Assembly (NCBI GenBank): GCA_900321635.1
Contig: ONWV01000003.1
Coordinates: 1-55,721, forward strand
Source: an uncultured Spirochaetaceae bacterium
Lineage (GTDB): Bacteria > Spirochaetota > Spirochaetia > Sphaerochaetales > Sphaerochaetaceae
Direction: 5' to 3'
DNA: 55,721 nucleotides
Below are positions 26,166 through 34,441 of this stretch, in pieces. The position numbers were made by a program, and so were the translations under genes. How positions within the stretch are numbered: position 1 is the first letter of the stretch; the number at the start of each line of letters is the position of its first letter. The notes beneath the pieces are model-generated. The model did no database searches and was not told the DNA's origin. It saw nothing but the letters and a program-made list of their open reading frames with translations.

Positions 26166-26565
26166 ATTCTTTCAGAAGTTGTTCTACAACTGGCAGGCCA
26201 AGATTCTCTGCCTTCTGTTCGCGGTTCTGGTTTACTTCCTTCTTGTTTTCACAATCCAGGCCGAAAGAAAGGTCACACTGCCTGTGACGGTTAAGATGCC
26301 TGAGCTCTATCACGCAGAAAGCAACGTGCCTCAGAACGTGAGACTTGTCATCCAGGGAACAGAGGACCAGATCTACATGATCGATGTTTCCCAGATTTCC
26401 CTATCTGCTGATTTTACGACGGTCAACCGCGAGGGCGTCAACTACGCCGTAGTGCAGATTGATACCAACGAGCTTGAAAAACATGTGGACATGTCGTCTC
26501 TTCACCTTTACACCGTTCCTTCTCAGCTGAAGGTCTATTTCTCTCTCGGGGGCAAACAGCAGTGA
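26155..26565 (+). CDS. cdaR: CdaR-type YbbR-domain protein, short form
   Basis: A 136-residue membrane-anchored protein: one N-terminal transmembrane helix (about residues 15-35) and a single YbbR repeat (residues about 45-130, with the strand pattern of that domain). CdaR in Firmicutes has several YbbR repeats and activates CdaA by direct contact; this copy has one. The gene overlaps cdaA by 11 bases and starts at an ATG preceded by GGAGG. Role as CdaA regulator is inferred from linkage and fold. Confidence 0.82.
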   Translation: MRSKFFQKLFYNWQAKILCLLFAVLVYFLLVFTIQAERKVTLPVTVKMPELYHAESNVPQNVRLVIQGTEDQIYMIDVSQISLSADFTTVNREGVNYAVVQIDTNELEKHVDMSSLHLYTVPSQLKVYFSLGGKQQ

Positions 26566-26963
26566 TTTTGGGCATTGGGGTGGACGCGGTTTCCATAGAC
26601 AGAGTCAAGAAACTCAGCCAAAGGGCACTGGAGAAAATGTTCAGCCCAAGTGAGCTTGAGGAGTATTCGAAACTTGAGAAAGCCCATGAAGATGTCAGAT
26701 CTCAGTTTCTGGCATCCCGCTTTGCCGTGAAGGAGGCCTATTCCAAGGCCCGCGGGACCGGTTTTAACGGCCTTGTTATTCCGAATGAGATAACAACTGC
26801 AAAGGAAAAGGACGGGCGTCCTTATATTATTCTTAGCGGAATCACTCTGGATAATGCCCCAAGGGCTGTAATTCATCTCTCACTTACCCATGAACAGCCT
26901 CTGGCCATTGCCATGGTGGTTCTGGAATCCGATGACAGCGGGGATTCCGATGGCACGCTCTGA
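26562..26963 (+). CDS. acpS: Holo-[acyl-carrier-protein] synthase (EC 2.7.8.7)
   Basis: A 133-residue enzyme that transfers phosphopantetheine from CoA to acyl carrier protein. Both family signatures are present: GIGVDAVSIDRV near the N-terminus (catalytic Asp) and ASRFAVKEAYSKARGTG (residues about 50-66, Glu/Lys). It begins with GTG, and that codon overlaps the previous TGA (GTGA); GGGGG lies about nine bases upstream. Length is normal. Overlaps truA by 14 bases at its 3' end. Confidence 0.93.
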   Translation: MILGIGVDAVSIDRVKKLSQRALEKMFSPSELEEYSKLEKAHEDVRSQFLASRFAVKEAYSKARGTGFNGLVIPNEITTAKEKDGRPYIILSGITLDNAPRAVIHLSLTHEQPLAIAMVVLESDDSGDSDGTL

Positions 26964-27822
26964 TTGGAAACGCCCCAAGGATTTCTCTGCTCCCGAAGGA
27001 AGACGCCGAGTTGCTCTTGAAGTAAGCTACGACGGAAGGGCTTTCTGCGGCTGGCAGAGTCAGCTTGATGAGAAGTCCGTCCAGGATACCATCAAGGCCG
27101 CGGTCGAGCGCCTTGTAGGAGAGGATAAGCATGTGGTTGTTGTGGGAAGCGGCAGGACAGACAGCGGTGTTCATGCCTACGGTCAGGTGGCTCATGCGGA
27201 GTTCGATGACTGCTCAATACCGATCAAGGCCTTCTATGCCGGGCTGAATTCAATTCTGCCTTTCAGTGTAAGAATAAAAAGAAGCTGGGATGCAGAGCCT
27301 TCTTTTCATGCACGCTACAGTGCCATGGCACGAGAGTACAGGTATTTTTGCAAGGAAGGCGAGGGCCATGACTGTTTCTCAGACGGGCTTGTGACGATCA
27401 TCCGCTCCTTTCCGGATATCGACCTTCTGAACGGTTATGCAAAAACGCTGATTGGAACACACGATTTCAATACCTTCACTTCTGCAAAGGATGACTGTCC
27501 CAGCAAGGTGAGGGATATCTATGAATCTTCTTTCAGCTGGACAAAGTCCATGTTCGGAGAGAAGGTTCTTTGCTATAAGATCTGCGGCAACGCTTTTTTG
27601 TATCACATGGTCCGTTCCCTTGTGGGAACGATGCTTGATATGGGAAGCCGCGGCTGTTCTGTAAGTGAGTTTGAAGAAGTTCTTGCTTCAAAGGACAGAA
27701 GTCGCGCAGGAAAGACAGCCGCATCAGACGGGCTTTATCTTTGGCGTGTAAGCTATGACCCCGAAGAATACAGATGGTTTGAGGAAGAGTATGGAAAACA
27801 AAGAAAAGCGCAGAGCACTTGA
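26950..27822 (+). CDS. truA: tRNA pseudouridine(38-40) synthase TruA (EC 5.4.99.12)
   Basis: A 290-residue enzyme that isomerises uridine at positions 38-40 of the anticodon arm. The catalytic motif GSGRTDSGVHA is present with the nucleophilic Asp, and CYKICGNAFLYHMVRSLVGT near residues 200-220 is the conserved second block. Start ATG 26950 lies inside acpS. It has a slightly long N-terminus before the first conserved strand (RVALEVSYDGRAF). Its end overlaps the uracil-DNA glycosylase gene by 32 bases. Confidence 0.93.
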   Translation: MARSDWKRPKDFSAPEGRRRVALEVSYDGRAFCGWQSQLDEKSVQDTIKAAVERLVGEDKHVVVVGSGRTDSGVHAYGQVAHAEFDDCSIPIKAFYAGLNSILPFSVRIKRSWDAEPSFHARYSAMAREYRYFCKEGEGHDCFSDGLVTIIRSFPDIDLLNGYAKTLIGTHDFNTFTSAKDDCPSKVRDIYESSFSWTKSMFGEKVLCYKICGNAFLYHMVRSLVGTMLDMGSRGCSVSEFEEVLASKDRSRAGKTAASDGLYLWRVSYDPEEYRWFEEEYGKQRKAQST

Positions 27823-28579
27823 ATCTGCCCTAGAAAGAACAGATGAACTCTTTGATGCTTTCTCCGATGTCCTCAGACGCGATTTTTCCGGCAAGGGTCA
27901 TCCGAAGCGAGACTTCTCAGCAACTGCACAAAAGCTTGTTCCGGATCCCAAGATTGAGGAGCCGGCATTTGAAAATGCTCCGCAAGACAGAGAAGATGAA
28001 AGACTTCATATGTCGCTTGAAGCTCTTATTTCAGATTCAAAGAAGTGCTCGCGCTGCGGCCTTTGCTCAACAAGAACAAATGTCGTTTTCGGAACAGGCT
28101 GCACCGACAGGCCCACAGTCATGGTCATAGGAGAGGGTCCTGGAGAGACCGAGGATCTTCAGGGTCTTCCGTTTGTGGGAAGGGCAGGTCTGTTTCTTGA
28201 CAAGTGGCTTTCTGCCATCTCCCTTTCCAGAGACAGAAACGTCTATATAACAAACACCGTCAAATGCAGACCACCTCAGAACAGAGACCCGCTTCCTGAT
28301 GAGAAAAAGGCATGCTTTGCATATCTGAAGCAGCAGATTTCCATCATCCATCCTCAAGCTATTTTGTGCCTCGGACGTCCTGCCTCTACACTTATGACGG
28401 GACAGCCGGATTCTTCCATGGGAGCTCTGAGAGGAAGGTTCTTCTTCTTTGACGGGATTCCAATGATCTGCACCTACCATCCTGCCGCAGTTTTGCGGGA
28501 TATGGAACTCAAGCGCCCTGTCTGGGATGATTTGAAGAAGCTGGCCAGGTACCTTGGTCTTCCTGTGGGTGGCAAGTGA
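27791..28579 (+). CDS. Uracil-DNA glycosylase, family 4 (iron-sulfur)
   Basis: A 262-residue DNA-repair enzyme that excises uracil. After an N-terminal extension of about 80 charged residues it has the [4Fe-4S] cysteines starting C86/C89 (CSRCGLC) and C104, then motif A GEGPGETED, the NTVKCRPPQNRDP segment and the C-terminal HPAA motif (YHPAAVLRD). The extension is longer than in Thermotoga-type enzymes and has no recognised domain. Start ATG 27791 has a purine-rich GAGGAAG upstream inside truA. The stop overlaps priA (TGATG). Confidence 0.92.
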   Translation: MENKEKRRALESALERTDELFDAFSDVLRRDFSGKGHPKRDFSATAQKLVPDPKIEEPAFENAPQDREDERLHMSLEALISDSKKCSRCGLCSTRTNVVFGTGCTDRPTVMVIGEGPGETEDLQGLPFVGRAGLFLDKWLSAISLSRDRNVYITNTVKCRPPQNRDPLPDEKKACFAYLKQQISIIHPQAILCLGRPASTLMTGQPDSSMGALRGRFFFFDGIPMICTYHPAAVLRDMELKRPVWDDLKKLARYLGLPVGGK

Positions 28580-30555
28580 TGATGCGCTACGCAAAGGTTG
28601 CAGTACCTGTACCTCTTAAGACGGAATTCACCTACAGCTTTGACCCGGACGTGATGGACGTAAAGCCCGGAGTGCGGGTGATTGTACCCTTCGGCAAGGG
28701 AAAAGGAAATGTTTCCCGAAAAGTACAGGCCTATGTCATTGATGTCCTGGATTCTGTTAAAGATGAAAAATTTGAGATAAAACCGATAATTCGGGTCATT
28801 GATAAGGAACCGTTGTTTGACAAGAAGGACTATGATCTTGCCCTGTGGATGGAGAAGTTTTACTTCTCAAGCCGCGGAGAGATTTTGGATACGATGATTC
28901 CCGGAGGTAAGAAAGACATAGTCTTCGGAGGTCTTGATGCCGATGAGGCCATTGCCCGTCCTGATGTTGTTCTTTCATCCGAACAGCAGAATGCGGTGCG
29001 AACCGTCATGGACGGCAAAGAGGGCCTTTATTACATTTTCGGAGTCACAGGATCAGGTAAGACGGAGGTGTTTCTGCGCTGTGCCGAAGAGGTCATAGCT
29101 CAGGGCGGACAGGTCATCTACCTTGTCCCTGAAATAACGCTGACTCACCAGCTTGCCCTTCAGGTCATGAAAAGGTTTCAGAACAATGTGGCCATACTGC
29201 ATTCGGGCCTTACCGACTCTCAGAGAATCGCCCAGTGGAGGCGCATAAAAAGATCCGAAGTCAAGCTTGTCATCGGTGCCAGAAGTGCGGTTTTCGCACC
29301 GTTTGAGAATCTGAAGATGATCATCATCGATGAAGAGCATGAGAATTCTTACAAGAGCGGTAATGCCCCGAGGTATCATGCCCGTCAGGTTGCCCAGAAG
29401 CGTATTGCTGACTGCAAGGGAAAGCTTCTTATGGGAAGCGCAACGCCAAGCCTTGAGGCATGGCATCTGATGAAAGATCCGTCAAAGATGGTCAGAATCA
29501 ATCTGACTCACCGTGTCGGCGGAGGCTCAATGCCCAAGGTTGAGATTGCCGACATGAGCAAGGAAAGCGGAATCTTCGGACCTCTTCTTCAGGAAAAAAT
29601 GACGCGGACCCTGGCTAAGGGAAAGCAGGTGATTCTGTTTCTGAACAGGCGCGGCTACAGTTATTACTTTCACTGCAGAAGCTGCGGCTATGAGCTCAAA
29701 TGCCCGCACTGCGATGTTGCCATGACTTATCACAAGAGGCGCAACATGCTTCAGTGTCACTACTGCGGCCATATGCAGAGGCCCATTTCAAGATGCCCTC
29801 AGTGCGGCTCAAATGATGTCATGTATTCGGGCTTCGGAACGGAGCAGGTTGAACAGGAACTTACAAGACTTTTCCCGTTGTACCGCATCGCCCGTCTTGA
29901 TACCGATACAGTCTCAAAGGACAGAAGCACAATCCAGAAGACTCTTTCGGATTTCCGCTCAGGTGAGATTCAGATTCTTCTGGGAACTCAGATGGTTGCA
30001 AAGGGCCTGAATTTTCCGAATGTTCAGCTTGTGGGAATAATCATGGCAGACAGCGGACTTCTGATTCCTGATTTCCGTGCAGAGGAAAGAACTTTTGATC
30101 TTTTGGTTCAGGTCTCCGGGCGTTCCGGCAGAGCCGATTCGGACGGAGAGGTGATAATTCAGACCAGAACCAAAGACAATCCTGCAATCACGTTTGCGGC
30201 AAAGGGAGATGTACAGCACTTCTTTGACCAGGAACTTTCTATCCGTGAAGAGACTCAGTTTCCGCCGTTTTCCAGAATGGCGAACATCGTCTTCAGATCC
30301 TCCAATGCACAGGCGGCCCGCACCTTTGCACAAAGCGTTGCCGATAATCTCAGGCAGAACGGGAAGGGGATTCAGGTATACGGTGCAAACGAGTGTCCGA
30401 TTGAAAAGATACGTTCCAACTACAGATTCCAGGTTCTGGTAAGGTCAAAGAACCCTGCCGATCTTCTTTCATCGCTGAACAAAGTGGTATCAAGCGTCAA
30501 GGTTCCATACAATGTGGCCATGGACATAGACGTTGACCCTGTAGACCTTCTCTGA
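28579..30555 (+). CDS. priA: Primosomal protein N', replication restart helicase PriA
   Basis: A 658-residue DExH helicase that loads the replisome at stalled forks. It has the N-terminal DNA-binding domain, Walker A GVTGSGKT (155-162), DEEH box (251-254), and the zinc-binding cysteine blocks CRSCGYELKCPHC and CHYCGH...CPQCGS in the middle, with helicase motif VI-like VSGRSGRAD. Length is slightly short of E. coli (732). Start chosen at 28579, sharing a base with the upstream TGA; an ATG one codon later is also possible. Operon position between UDG and def. Confidence 0.93.
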   Translation: MMRYAKVAVPVPLKTEFTYSFDPDVMDVKPGVRVIVPFGKGKGNVSRKVQAYVIDVLDSVKDEKFEIKPIIRVIDKEPLFDKKDYDLALWMEKFYFSSRGEILDTMIPGGKKDIVFGGLDADEAIARPDVVLSSEQQNAVRTVMDGKEGLYYIFGVTGSGKTEVFLRCAEEVIAQGGQVIYLVPEITLTHQLALQVMKRFQNNVAILHSGLTDSQRIAQWRRIKRSEVKLVIGARSAVFAPFENLKMIIIDEEHENSYKSGNAPRYHARQVAQKRIADCKGKLLMGSATPSLEAWHLMKDPSKMVRINLTHRVGGGSMPKVEIADMSKESGIFGPLLQEKMTRTLAKGKQVILFLNRRGYSYYFHCRSCGYELKCPHCDVAMTYHKRRNMLQCHYCGHMQRPISRCPQCGSNDVMYSGFGTEQVEQELTRLFPLYRIARLDTDTVSKDRSTIQKTLSDFRSGEIQILLGTQMVAKGLNFPNVQLVGIIMADSGLLIPDFRAEERTFDLLVQVSGRSGRADSDGEVIIQTRTKDNPAITFAAKGDVQHFFDQELSIREETQFPPFSRMANIVFRSSNAQAARTFAQSVADNLRQNGKGIQVYGANECPIEKIRSNYRFQVLVRSKNPADLLSSLNKVVSSVKVPYNVAMDIDVDPVDLL

Positions 30556-30577
30556 GAAGGAGATATATAATCAAGAC

Positions 30578-31078
30578 ATGCTTGATATTATGAAATTAGG
30601 GGAAGAAGTTCTCAGAGAAAAGTGTACGCCGGTCACGGAGTTTGATGACGGGCTCCGCATTCTGATCCAGGCCATGTATGAGACCATGGAGGAGGCCGAC
30701 GGAATAGGTCTTGCCGCACCTCAGGTAGGTGTGGACAAGAGGTTTTTTGTAGTAGGCCTTCCTGACGGCACAAAGAAAGAGTTCATCAACCCTCAGATAA
30801 CAGGGACATCCGTTGAGACCAGTCCCTACGAAGAAGGCTGTCTGAGTCTTCCGAATGTATATCACGAAGTAATCAGACCCTCAAAGGTCATAGTCAGTGC
30901 TCAGGACATGAACGGAAATCCGTTCACTCTCAAGGCCTCGGGTCTCATGGCCCGTGTGATTCAGCACGAGTACGATCATCTGGACGGAGTCCTTTTCATC
31001 GACCACCTCAGCGAGGAGGAGAAGAGCAAGGTCGTCCGCGCCTACGAGAAAAAGAACCGCAGGAACAGACATAGATAA
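30578..31078 (+). CDS. def: Peptide deformylase (EC 3.5.1.88)
   Basis: A 166-residue Fe/Zn enzyme that removes the formyl group from nascent proteins. All three motifs are intact: GIGLAAPQVG (42-51), EEGCLSLP with the metal-binding Cys, and QHEYDHLDG (129-137) with the two metal His and catalytic Glu. Start at 30578; an ATG at 30590 is an alternative. A TATAAT-like sequence lies about a dozen bases before the start and could be a promoter. The stop is one base from fmt. Confidence 0.94.
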   Translation: MLDIMKLGEEVLREKCTPVTEFDDGLRILIQAMYETMEEADGIGLAAPQVGVDKRFFVVGLPDGTKKEFINPQITGTSVETSPYEEGCLSLPNVYHEVIRPSKVIVSAQDMNGNPFTLKASGLMARVIQHEYDHLDGVLFIDHLSEEEKSKVVRAYEKKNRRNRHR

Positions 31079-31079
31079 G

Positions 31080-32033
31080 ATGGAAGAACACAGGATCCTT
31101 CTGGCGGGAACGCCTGACATAGCAGTGCCTCTTTTGAAAGCCCTCTGTGAAAAGTTCAACGTAGTGGGGGTCCTGACATCGTCTGATAAAAGAGTGGGCC
31201 GCTCGGACAAACTTGTACCAAGTCCGGTCAAGGCCGCAGCTTTGGAGCTGGGCCTTCCTGTTTTACAGTTCGACACAATCAGAACCGAAGCCAGAAATGC
31301 AGTGAAAGAGCTCGGAGCTGATACTCTTATCTCTTTTGCCTTCGGAAGAATCTTCGGACCCATGTTCCTTGGCCTCTTTCCGAAGGGACGTTTCAATGTC
31401 CATCCGTCTGCTCTTCCACAGCTTCGCGGACCTTCGCCCGTTCAGTTCACCATTGACCAGGGTCTGAGGTACGCAGCCATTTCCCTTCAGGACATAGGAC
31501 TTGCTATGGACGAAGGTGATATCTGGGGTGTACACAGCTTCCCTCTGGACGGAAAGGAGACAAATCAGTCCCTGACAGAAAAGGTTGCAACCGAAGTGGC
31601 TTCTTTTGTTCCTCCTCTTTTGGAAAAGATATTCGAAGGCTCGGTTACGCCTGTGCCGCAGGTAGGAGAAGTATCCTACTGCACCATGATTGACCGCCAG
31701 TTCGGAAAGCTTGATTTTACCAAAGATGTAAGAAGCCTCCATGCAAGAATCCGATCCTGCTATCCGTGGCCCAAGGCCTGGGCACATGTCAACGGAACCG
31801 ATATTGCCATAACAGGAGTATGGGGAGGTTTCTCGGACCTTGAAAATCTTGACCGATCTGAAAATCCAGAGCCGGGCAAGGTCGTGGCATTCAGAAAGGA
31901 CAGGGGAATCGGAATCTGCTGCGGTGATGGAATTCTCTGGGTCACATCACTTCAGCTTCCTGCAAAGAAGGAGCTTGATTTCAAGGCCTTTGTGAACGGC
32001 AACCGTTGGATTCTGGAGTCCAGGTTCGAATAA
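31080..32033 (+). CDS. fmt: Methionyl-tRNA formyltransferase (EC 2.1.2.9)
   Basis: A 317-residue enzyme that formylates Met-tRNAfMet. The formyl-transfer core NVHPSALPQLRGPSPVQ (residues about 104-120) has the catalytic Asn and His, and the downstream DEGDI has the catalytic Asp. The N-terminus (LLAGTPDIAVPLL) and C-terminal anticodon-binding domain are present. Placed right after def, as in many bacteria. Its stop codon overlaps the next start by one base. Confidence 0.93.
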   Translation: MEEHRILLAGTPDIAVPLLKALCEKFNVVGVLTSSDKRVGRSDKLVPSPVKAAALELGLPVLQFDTIRTEARNAVKELGADTLISFAFGRIFGPMFLGLFPKGRFNVHPSALPQLRGPSPVQFTIDQGLRYAAISLQDIGLAMDEGDIWGVHSFPLDGKETNQSLTEKVATEVASFVPPLLEKIFEGSVTPVPQVGEVSYCTMIDRQFGKLDFTKDVRSLHARIRSCYPWPKAWAHVNGTDIAITGVWGGFSDLENLDRSENPEPGKVVAFRKDRGIGICCGDGILWVTSLQLPAKKELDFKAFVNGNRWILESRFE

Positions 32034-33055
32034 TGAGCTGTCCTTACAATTCATATTCAGAGAGCCTCAGAAAAAGATTCGGAAGCAGCGTATTCCGAAT
32101 AGGAATCGACGCAGGATTCTCGTGTCCCAACCGCTGTAAAAGCCCTGACGGATCAGGGTGCAGTTACTGTGACAGCATGGGAGCGAAGGCTGCATACCTC
32201 AGAACTTCCGAAAGCTCTTTCTCTCACTCAAGCGGCTTTGTGTCTGACATTGATTCAGTGTCCCAGAATCAGAGAGAATGTGAACTTTATTCATTTACAT
32301 TGGATAAAGAGAGCATCAAAGCTCAGGTTGAGCGCGGAGTTGAATTTGTCAGAAGGCGCTATAAGACAGACCGTTTTTCAGCATACCTTCAGTCTTTTTC
32401 AAATACTTTCGCTCCGATTGAGAAACTCGGGGAGCTTTATGACTATGTCCTTTCTCTGCGACACTGGGAGCAGCTTATCATCTCCACAAGGCCTGACTGC
32501 CTGGATGAAAAGATTCTGGACCTGATTTCTTCCTACAAGAAAGACGGCCTTGGGGTCTGTCTTGAGCTGGGCCTTCAGAGCGGTGATGATGAAATACTGA
32601 AAAGCATGAGGCGCGGTCATGATGTCCAATGCCTGATAGATAGCGCAAACAAGGTCAAAGATCATGGCATAGAGCTGTGTCTTCATATTCTCACAGGATA
32701 TCCAGGGGAGGGTAAGACCCAGCTGGATAAAACCATCGATGTGATAAACAGAATTCACCCGGATTCTCTTAAAATCCACAACCTGAATATAGTCTCGGGA
32801 ACACATCTGTACGAAGAATTTCTTGACGGAGAAGTGACAGCCCCCTGCATGACACGCCACATTGAGAATGTGATTTACATACTCAGAAGGATTCCTTCCG
32901 ATGTGGTAATAGAGCGTCTGATGTGCGAGACTCCGTCCCACAGGCTTGCATCTCCCAGACTTTTTGCGGATAAGAACCGCTTCCTCAGAACGCTTGAAAC
33001 AGAGATGGAAAAGCGCGGTGCTGTGCAGGGAGACCTGACATCCGAGCGGTCTTGA
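32033..33055 (+). CDS. Radical SAM protein, YhcC/TIGR01212 type
   Basis: A 340-residue iron-sulfur protein. The cluster-binding region CPNRCKSPDGSGCSYCDS (residues about 26-43) matches the extended YhcC form, with cysteines in the CxnCxxC arrangement and a glycine-rich insertion, and the rest has the TIM-barrel pattern (SFSNTFAPIE, ELGLQSGDDEILKSMRRGHD, HILTGYPGEG). The family's reaction is not established; some members are thought to act on tRNA or protein. It ends the overlapped run from cdaA. An in-frame upstream TTG start is possible but the ATG 32033 gives the standard MSCPYNSYSESLRKRFG. Confidence 0.88.
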   Translation: MSCPYNSYSESLRKRFGSSVFRIGIDAGFSCPNRCKSPDGSGCSYCDSMGAKAAYLRTSESSFSHSSGFVSDIDSVSQNQRECELYSFTLDKESIKAQVERGVEFVRRRYKTDRFSAYLQSFSNTFAPIEKLGELYDYVLSLRHWEQLIISTRPDCLDEKILDLISSYKKDGLGVCLELGLQSGDDEILKSMRRGHDVQCLIDSANKVKDHGIELCLHILTGYPGEGKTQLDKTIDVINRIHPDSLKIHNLNIVSGTHLYEEFLDGEVTAPCMTRHIENVIYILRRIPSDVVIERLMCETPSHRLASPRLFADKNRFLRTLETEMEKRGAVQGDLTSERS

Positions 33056-33080
33056 TAGTCTGGCTTTCAGGTTATAGAAT
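33052..33080 (+). promoter_or_regulatory. Likely promoter of the FKBP gene
   Basis: TTGATA at 33052-33057 and TAGAAT at 33075-33080 are 17 bases apart, each one base off consensus. The -35 box overlaps the stop codon of the preceding gene. This separates the FKBP unit from the upstream operon. Confidence 0.55.
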
Positions 33081-33100
33081 ACCAATTCATGGAGATCCAT

Positions 33101-33808
33101 ATGTCAAAAAAGACAGTCGCGTTGGTTTTGATAATCATCATTGCAATGGGCCTTGTTTTTGCTGCAGCTCCTCAGACACTTGCCGAGAAATTCAGCTATG
33201 CGTTCGGAATCTATCTGCTTCAGCAGACAGGTGAAAATGCCCTGTATTATTTTTCCGCATACCAGCAGAATGTCTATCCGGAAATGGATATTAACTTCGG
33301 ATACATGGGAATGATGGACTTTTCTCAGAACCGAAGCCTTTATACCGTACAGGAACTCAACAGAATAATCGCCGAGTACAAAGAGGATTATGCAGCCAGG
33401 ATGGCCATCAAGGCCAAGGAGAATCTCGAGGCCGCCGAGGCCTTCCTCAAAGAGAACGAAACCAAGCCTGAAATCAAGAAAACCGCTTCGGGACTTCAGT
33501 ACAAGGTGATCAAGCAGGGAAGCGGAGAAAAGGTCACGGATAAAACTGCTAAAGTCGAATTGGACTACGAGCTTAGGCTTTTGGACGGAACTGTCGTTGA
33601 CAGCTCATATAAGAGAGGAAAGCATTCTACACTCCAGCTTACGCAGGTGATTGAAGGTTTCCGTGAGGGTGTGATGCTCATGCCGATGGGATCTCATTAC
33701 ATCTTCTACATTCATCCTGACCTGGGGTACGGGGCAAAAGGTTCGGGTAATACCGAGCCCAATTCGCTTCTCATTTTTGAGATTGAGACTTATTCTATAG
33801 TTGATTGA
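33101..33808 (+). CDS. FKBP-type peptidyl-prolyl isomerase, exported
   Basis: A 235-residue secreted foldase. N-terminal hydrophobic signal or anchor (residues 4-24), a helical FKBP_N dimerisation region (about residues 30-120, ending AKENLEAAEAFLKENE), then the FKBP domain from residue about 130, with LDYELRLLDGTVVDSS, GFREGVMLMPMGSHYIFYI and the LGYGAKGSG loop. The isomerase pocket residues (Y, F, D, V, Y) look mostly conserved, with VIEGFREG in place of VIPGW. Start ATG 33101 has GGAGA six bases upstream. Probably folds periplasmic proteins. Start chosen over ATG 33089 on that basis. Confidence 0.9.
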   Translation: MSKKTVALVLIIIIAMGLVFAAAPQTLAEKFSYAFGIYLLQQTGENALYYFSAYQQNVYPEMDINFGYMGMMDFSQNRSLYTVQELNRIIAEYKEDYAARMAIKAKENLEAAEAFLKENETKPEIKKTASGLQYKVIKQGSGEKVTDKTAKVELDYELRLLDGTVVDSSYKRGKHSTLQLTQVIEGFREGVMLMPMGSHYIFYIHPDLGYGAKGSGNTEPNSLLIFEIETYSIVD

Positions 33809-33829
33809 CAGTTTGTTTGGAGGAATCAA

Positions 33830-34429
33830 ATGACAACAAGAGTCAAAGGACTTATCAAAATGCTCCTTATCGGAGTCATTGCAATAGTAGCAGGAATCCT
33901 GATTATCAATCACACGGATTCATTTTTGAAGATCATCATGATCGCAGCCGGAGTCGGTGCTGTAATCTCAGGTGCCTACACACTGATCGGTGTGAGCAAA
34001 TGGAAGTACACAGACCTTACCAAGCGCCTTGCCATCATCAAGGGTTTTGAGTCCCTCGCTGTTGGTATCGCTGCCGTGTTCATCGCTCTGTTTGCAGCTG
34101 ATGCCGCACTGACTGTGATGGTCTATATCTTTGCAATCGGTCTTCTTTTCTCTGCATGTGTCTCATTCGAGAACGCCGTTGTTGCCAAGAACTTCGATAT
34201 TGCTGACATGAAGAGCCAGTTTATCCTTGAAGGTGTCATCTCTCTTCTGATTGCAATTCTTCTGTTCTTCAAACCGGTCGACACCCTTGTGAAGGTCGTT
34301 CAGGTTCTTTCAATCGGATTCATTGTTATCGGTGCCATAATGGTCATTGTGGCAATCATTTCCATGTGCAAGAAACCTAAGGCAGATACCATAGTTGTTG
34401 AGGCAGAGGTCGTTAATAAAGATAAATAA
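33830..34429 (+). CDS. HdeD-like membrane protein (DUF308)
   Basis: A 199-residue inner-membrane protein with six hydrophobic segments in three helix-pairs, the DUF308/HdeD pattern. It has TTG-GAGG-type ribosome binding sequence (GGAGG, about seven bases before the ATG). HdeD contributes to acid-stress survival in E. coli, but that function cannot be assumed here. It lies downstream of the FKBP gene and converges with the phosphohexomutase gene, only 12 bases apart. Confidence 0.78.
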   Translation: MTTRVKGLIKMLLIGVIAIVAGILIINHTDSFLKIIMIAAGVGAVISGAYTLIGVSKWKYTDLTKRLAIIKGFESLAVGIAAVFIALFAADAALTVMVYIFAIGLLFSACVSFENAVVAKNFDIADMKSQFILEGVISLLIAILLFFKPVDTLVKVVQVLSIGFIVIGAIMVIVAIISMCKKPKADTIVVEAEVVNKDK

Positions 34430-34441
34430 GGAATTCAGGCG

